The position numbers and the translations under genes were made by a program. Shown one piece after another: positions 62,760 to 64,000 of a stretch of DNA of 64,000 bases. The notes under the pieces were generated by a model, which saw nothing but the letters and a program-made list of their open reading frames with translations, did no database searches and was not told where the DNA came from. Origin of the DNA: Candidatus Krumholzibacteriia bacterium (GTDB lineage: Bacteria; Krumholzibacteriota; Krumholzibacteriia; LZORAL124-64-63); assembly GCA_016744705.1 (NCBI GenBank), contig JADGDU010000026.1, positions 1 to 64,000 of the forward strand, given 5' to 3'. Position 1 is the stretch's first letter, and every line of letters starts with the position of its first letter.

Positions 62760-64000
62760 TTATTCACCCCCCGGGGAATAGGTCTTCAGAATACTTGCTG
62801 CTGCTTCCCTGGAAGCCGAAGGCCAGGCTTTCAATATCAGGAATTTTCGGTCGTTCAGAACCCGGTGCAATAAGGGTACGGTCCCTTCAGGGTCCAATTT
62901 GAATAACTCCGCCATAGCCTTTGGCATCCAACTTTCCTTGCGGGTTTCCGCATTGGTACTTCGCAAAACTCCATGCAGGATTTCCACAGCCAAATCTCTA
63001 AGGGCCGGTGGGGGATTTTCATTGTTCTGGTGCCTGATCAACCCCAAATAGAATCCCAAATACTGAGCATGATGTTCACCCAAGGCAATCATCACCACTT
63101 CCATCAAAGGGGATTCTGGTTTGGCGCACATGCTTCGGTAAAGTTCAGCCCCAAGCCAAACTCCCAGAGATGTATTCTTGAGTAGAGTATGCACAGGGTA
63201 TAAAGAACCCAATGGAGCCAGAAAAAGATCCCGGGATGCCGTTTTCTTACGAAAAGCAGGCTGGGCTGTTAACTGTGGTTCCAGGGTCTTGGCCTCCGCC
63301 AAGGAAATTGTCCCTGCCGCTATCACCAGTTTTTTGACTGTGGCCCGAGGCACTCCCTCGAACCCCATCAAGATGTCATTGATCAGAAACGGCCACAGCT
63401 GGGCCAAGTGTTTTTCCTGGCTCTGTTCCAAGCAATTAAGCCAAAAAGGAGCCATCATATCAGGCCGATATTTGCGCAAAAGATCCAAAACCAGAGGCAA
63501 GAGTGTTTCCAAACCAGCAGGCCCATCTTCCTTGAGCATAAAGTCAAAATATTGAGCGCAGATGGAAAGGTTGTGATCCGCAAAATCTGGCCGAATCAAG
63601 ATACTTTTAACGGATTCGATCATGCCGGAACGCAAGGCAAAGGGCGGATCTGAACGCAATAACTGCAGCCCAATAATCAGCTGATTAGTTCTGGATGCTT
63701 CCCAGGGCTCGTCCACCAAAGCCGGTGATTCTTCCAATTCAGCCACAGCTTCCAACAGTTCTGCAACCGTATATTTGAATTCAACCTTGGTTGTTTTTTG
63801 TTTTCTGGGAGGAGACTTAACAGCCTTCTTTTTCCCCATGTCTTTTTTTAAAATACTGAAAGCCAATTCTACGGAATTAGCATCCTGACTCAAATGCAAA
63901 GCACGTTGGGCTTGAGTGATCAGCTGGGTTAGTTCTTCCGGATCAGGATTCAAATCCACTAATCTCTGGAGGGATTCGCGAAGACCGACCAACTCCTCTT
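62760..64000 (-). CDS. Helical-repeat protein of unknown function, partial at right edge
   Basis: At least 410 residues. The chain is alpha-helical with runs reminiscent of HEAT-like repeats (LETLLPLVLDLLRKY, AVEILHGVLRSTNAETRKESW). A lysine-rich spacer (KKAVKSPPRKQKTTK) lies near residue 60. The frame is open to the window edge; a TTG at 63992 has no proper spacing, so the true start probably lies beyond. It ends (TAA) just before the HD-GYP start, so the two probably form an operon. No function can be given. Confidence 0.75.
   Translation of the reverse strand, partial: EELVGLRESLQRLVDLNPDPEELTQLITQAQRALHLSQDANSVELAFSILKKDMGKKKAVKSPPRKQKTTKVEFKYTVAELLEAVAELEESPALVDEPWEASRTNQLIIGLQLLRSDPPFALRSGMIESVKSILIRPDFADHNLSICAQYFDFMLKEDGPAGLETLLPLVLDLLRKYRPDMMAPFWLNCLEQSQEKHLAQLWPFLINDILMGFEGVPRATVKKLVIAAGTISLAEAKTLEPQLTAQPAFRKKTASRDLFLAPLGSLYPVHTLLKNTSLGVWLGAELYRSMCAKPESPLMEVVMIALGEHHAQYLGFYLGLIRHQNNENPPPALRDLAVEILHGVLRSTNAETRKESWMPKAMAELFKLDPEGTVPLLHRVLNDRKFLILKAWPSASREAAASILKTYSPGGE

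Overview
The window is a chromosomal segment of a Gram-negative-type bacterium of roughly 50% GC. It begins inside the 5' end of a 16S rRNA gene (minus strand) and ends inside an unfinished gene. Three secreted proteins end in the PNPFNP-type FlgD-like/type IX sorting domain. Signal peptides, lipoboxes, an OmpA-like porin, a LolA-like protein and a pyruvate:ferredoxin oxidoreductase are also present. Together these suggest a lineage of the FCB superphylum or a neighbouring candidate phylum (inference; the 16S stub is too short to place it). Apart from one 200-bp element with inverted ends, I see no phage, integrase, transposase, tRNA or CRISPR array.

Layout. Positions 1-730 hold the 16S start and its leader with a promoter, a boxA-like motif and a palindrome. 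Positions 731-3063 (+) are a compact three-gene operon (deaminase, glycosyltransferase, nitrilase-family amidase). Positions 3056-15848 (-) are ten genes in a row: a ClC channel, a methyltransferase, a thioredoxin-TPR lipoprotein, a polysaccharide deacetylase and an rRNA methyltransferase, then a glycogen-synthesis cluster (galT-like, glgA, sensor kinase, response regulator, glgC). Positions 15997-22895 carry an M16 peptidase and small metabolic or unknown genes. Positions 23026-30129 hold a 1185-residue pyruvate:ferredoxin oxidoreductase, a hybrid kinase, a tiny 28-residue membrane protein overlapping a second membrane gene, and a secreted protein made of 15-residue repeats.

Positions 30208-37870 contain an eight-haem cytochrome c facing ferredoxin-NADP reductase, OmpA-like, flavoprotein, LolA-like and S41 protease genes. 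Positions 37952-38151 are the 200-bp inverted-repeat element. Positions 38158-43481 have another hybrid kinase, a YcaQ-type DNA glycosylase and a secreted protein/ECF sigma/anti-sigma operon with overlapping stop and start codons. Positions 43593-48371 encode the most unusual protein: a 1592-residue tandem UvrA with four ATPase modules and no UvrB-binding domain in either half. Positions 48586-64000 carry a secreted endonuclease I, a DEAD-box helicase with a structured leader, YchF, a cysteine-less double-rhodanese surface protein, MscS, a beta-helix surface protein, a secreted M16 peptidase, an HD-GYP protein and a partial gene.

How they fit together: the glycogen cluster joins sugar-nucleotide supply, chain elongation and a two-component system in one transcription unit. 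Central anaerobic carbon metabolism (NifJ), redox proteins (octahaem cytochrome, FNR) and envelope biogenesis dominate the rest. Three histidine kinases, one ECF sigma factor and one HD-GYP protein point to a signalling-rich free-living organism.
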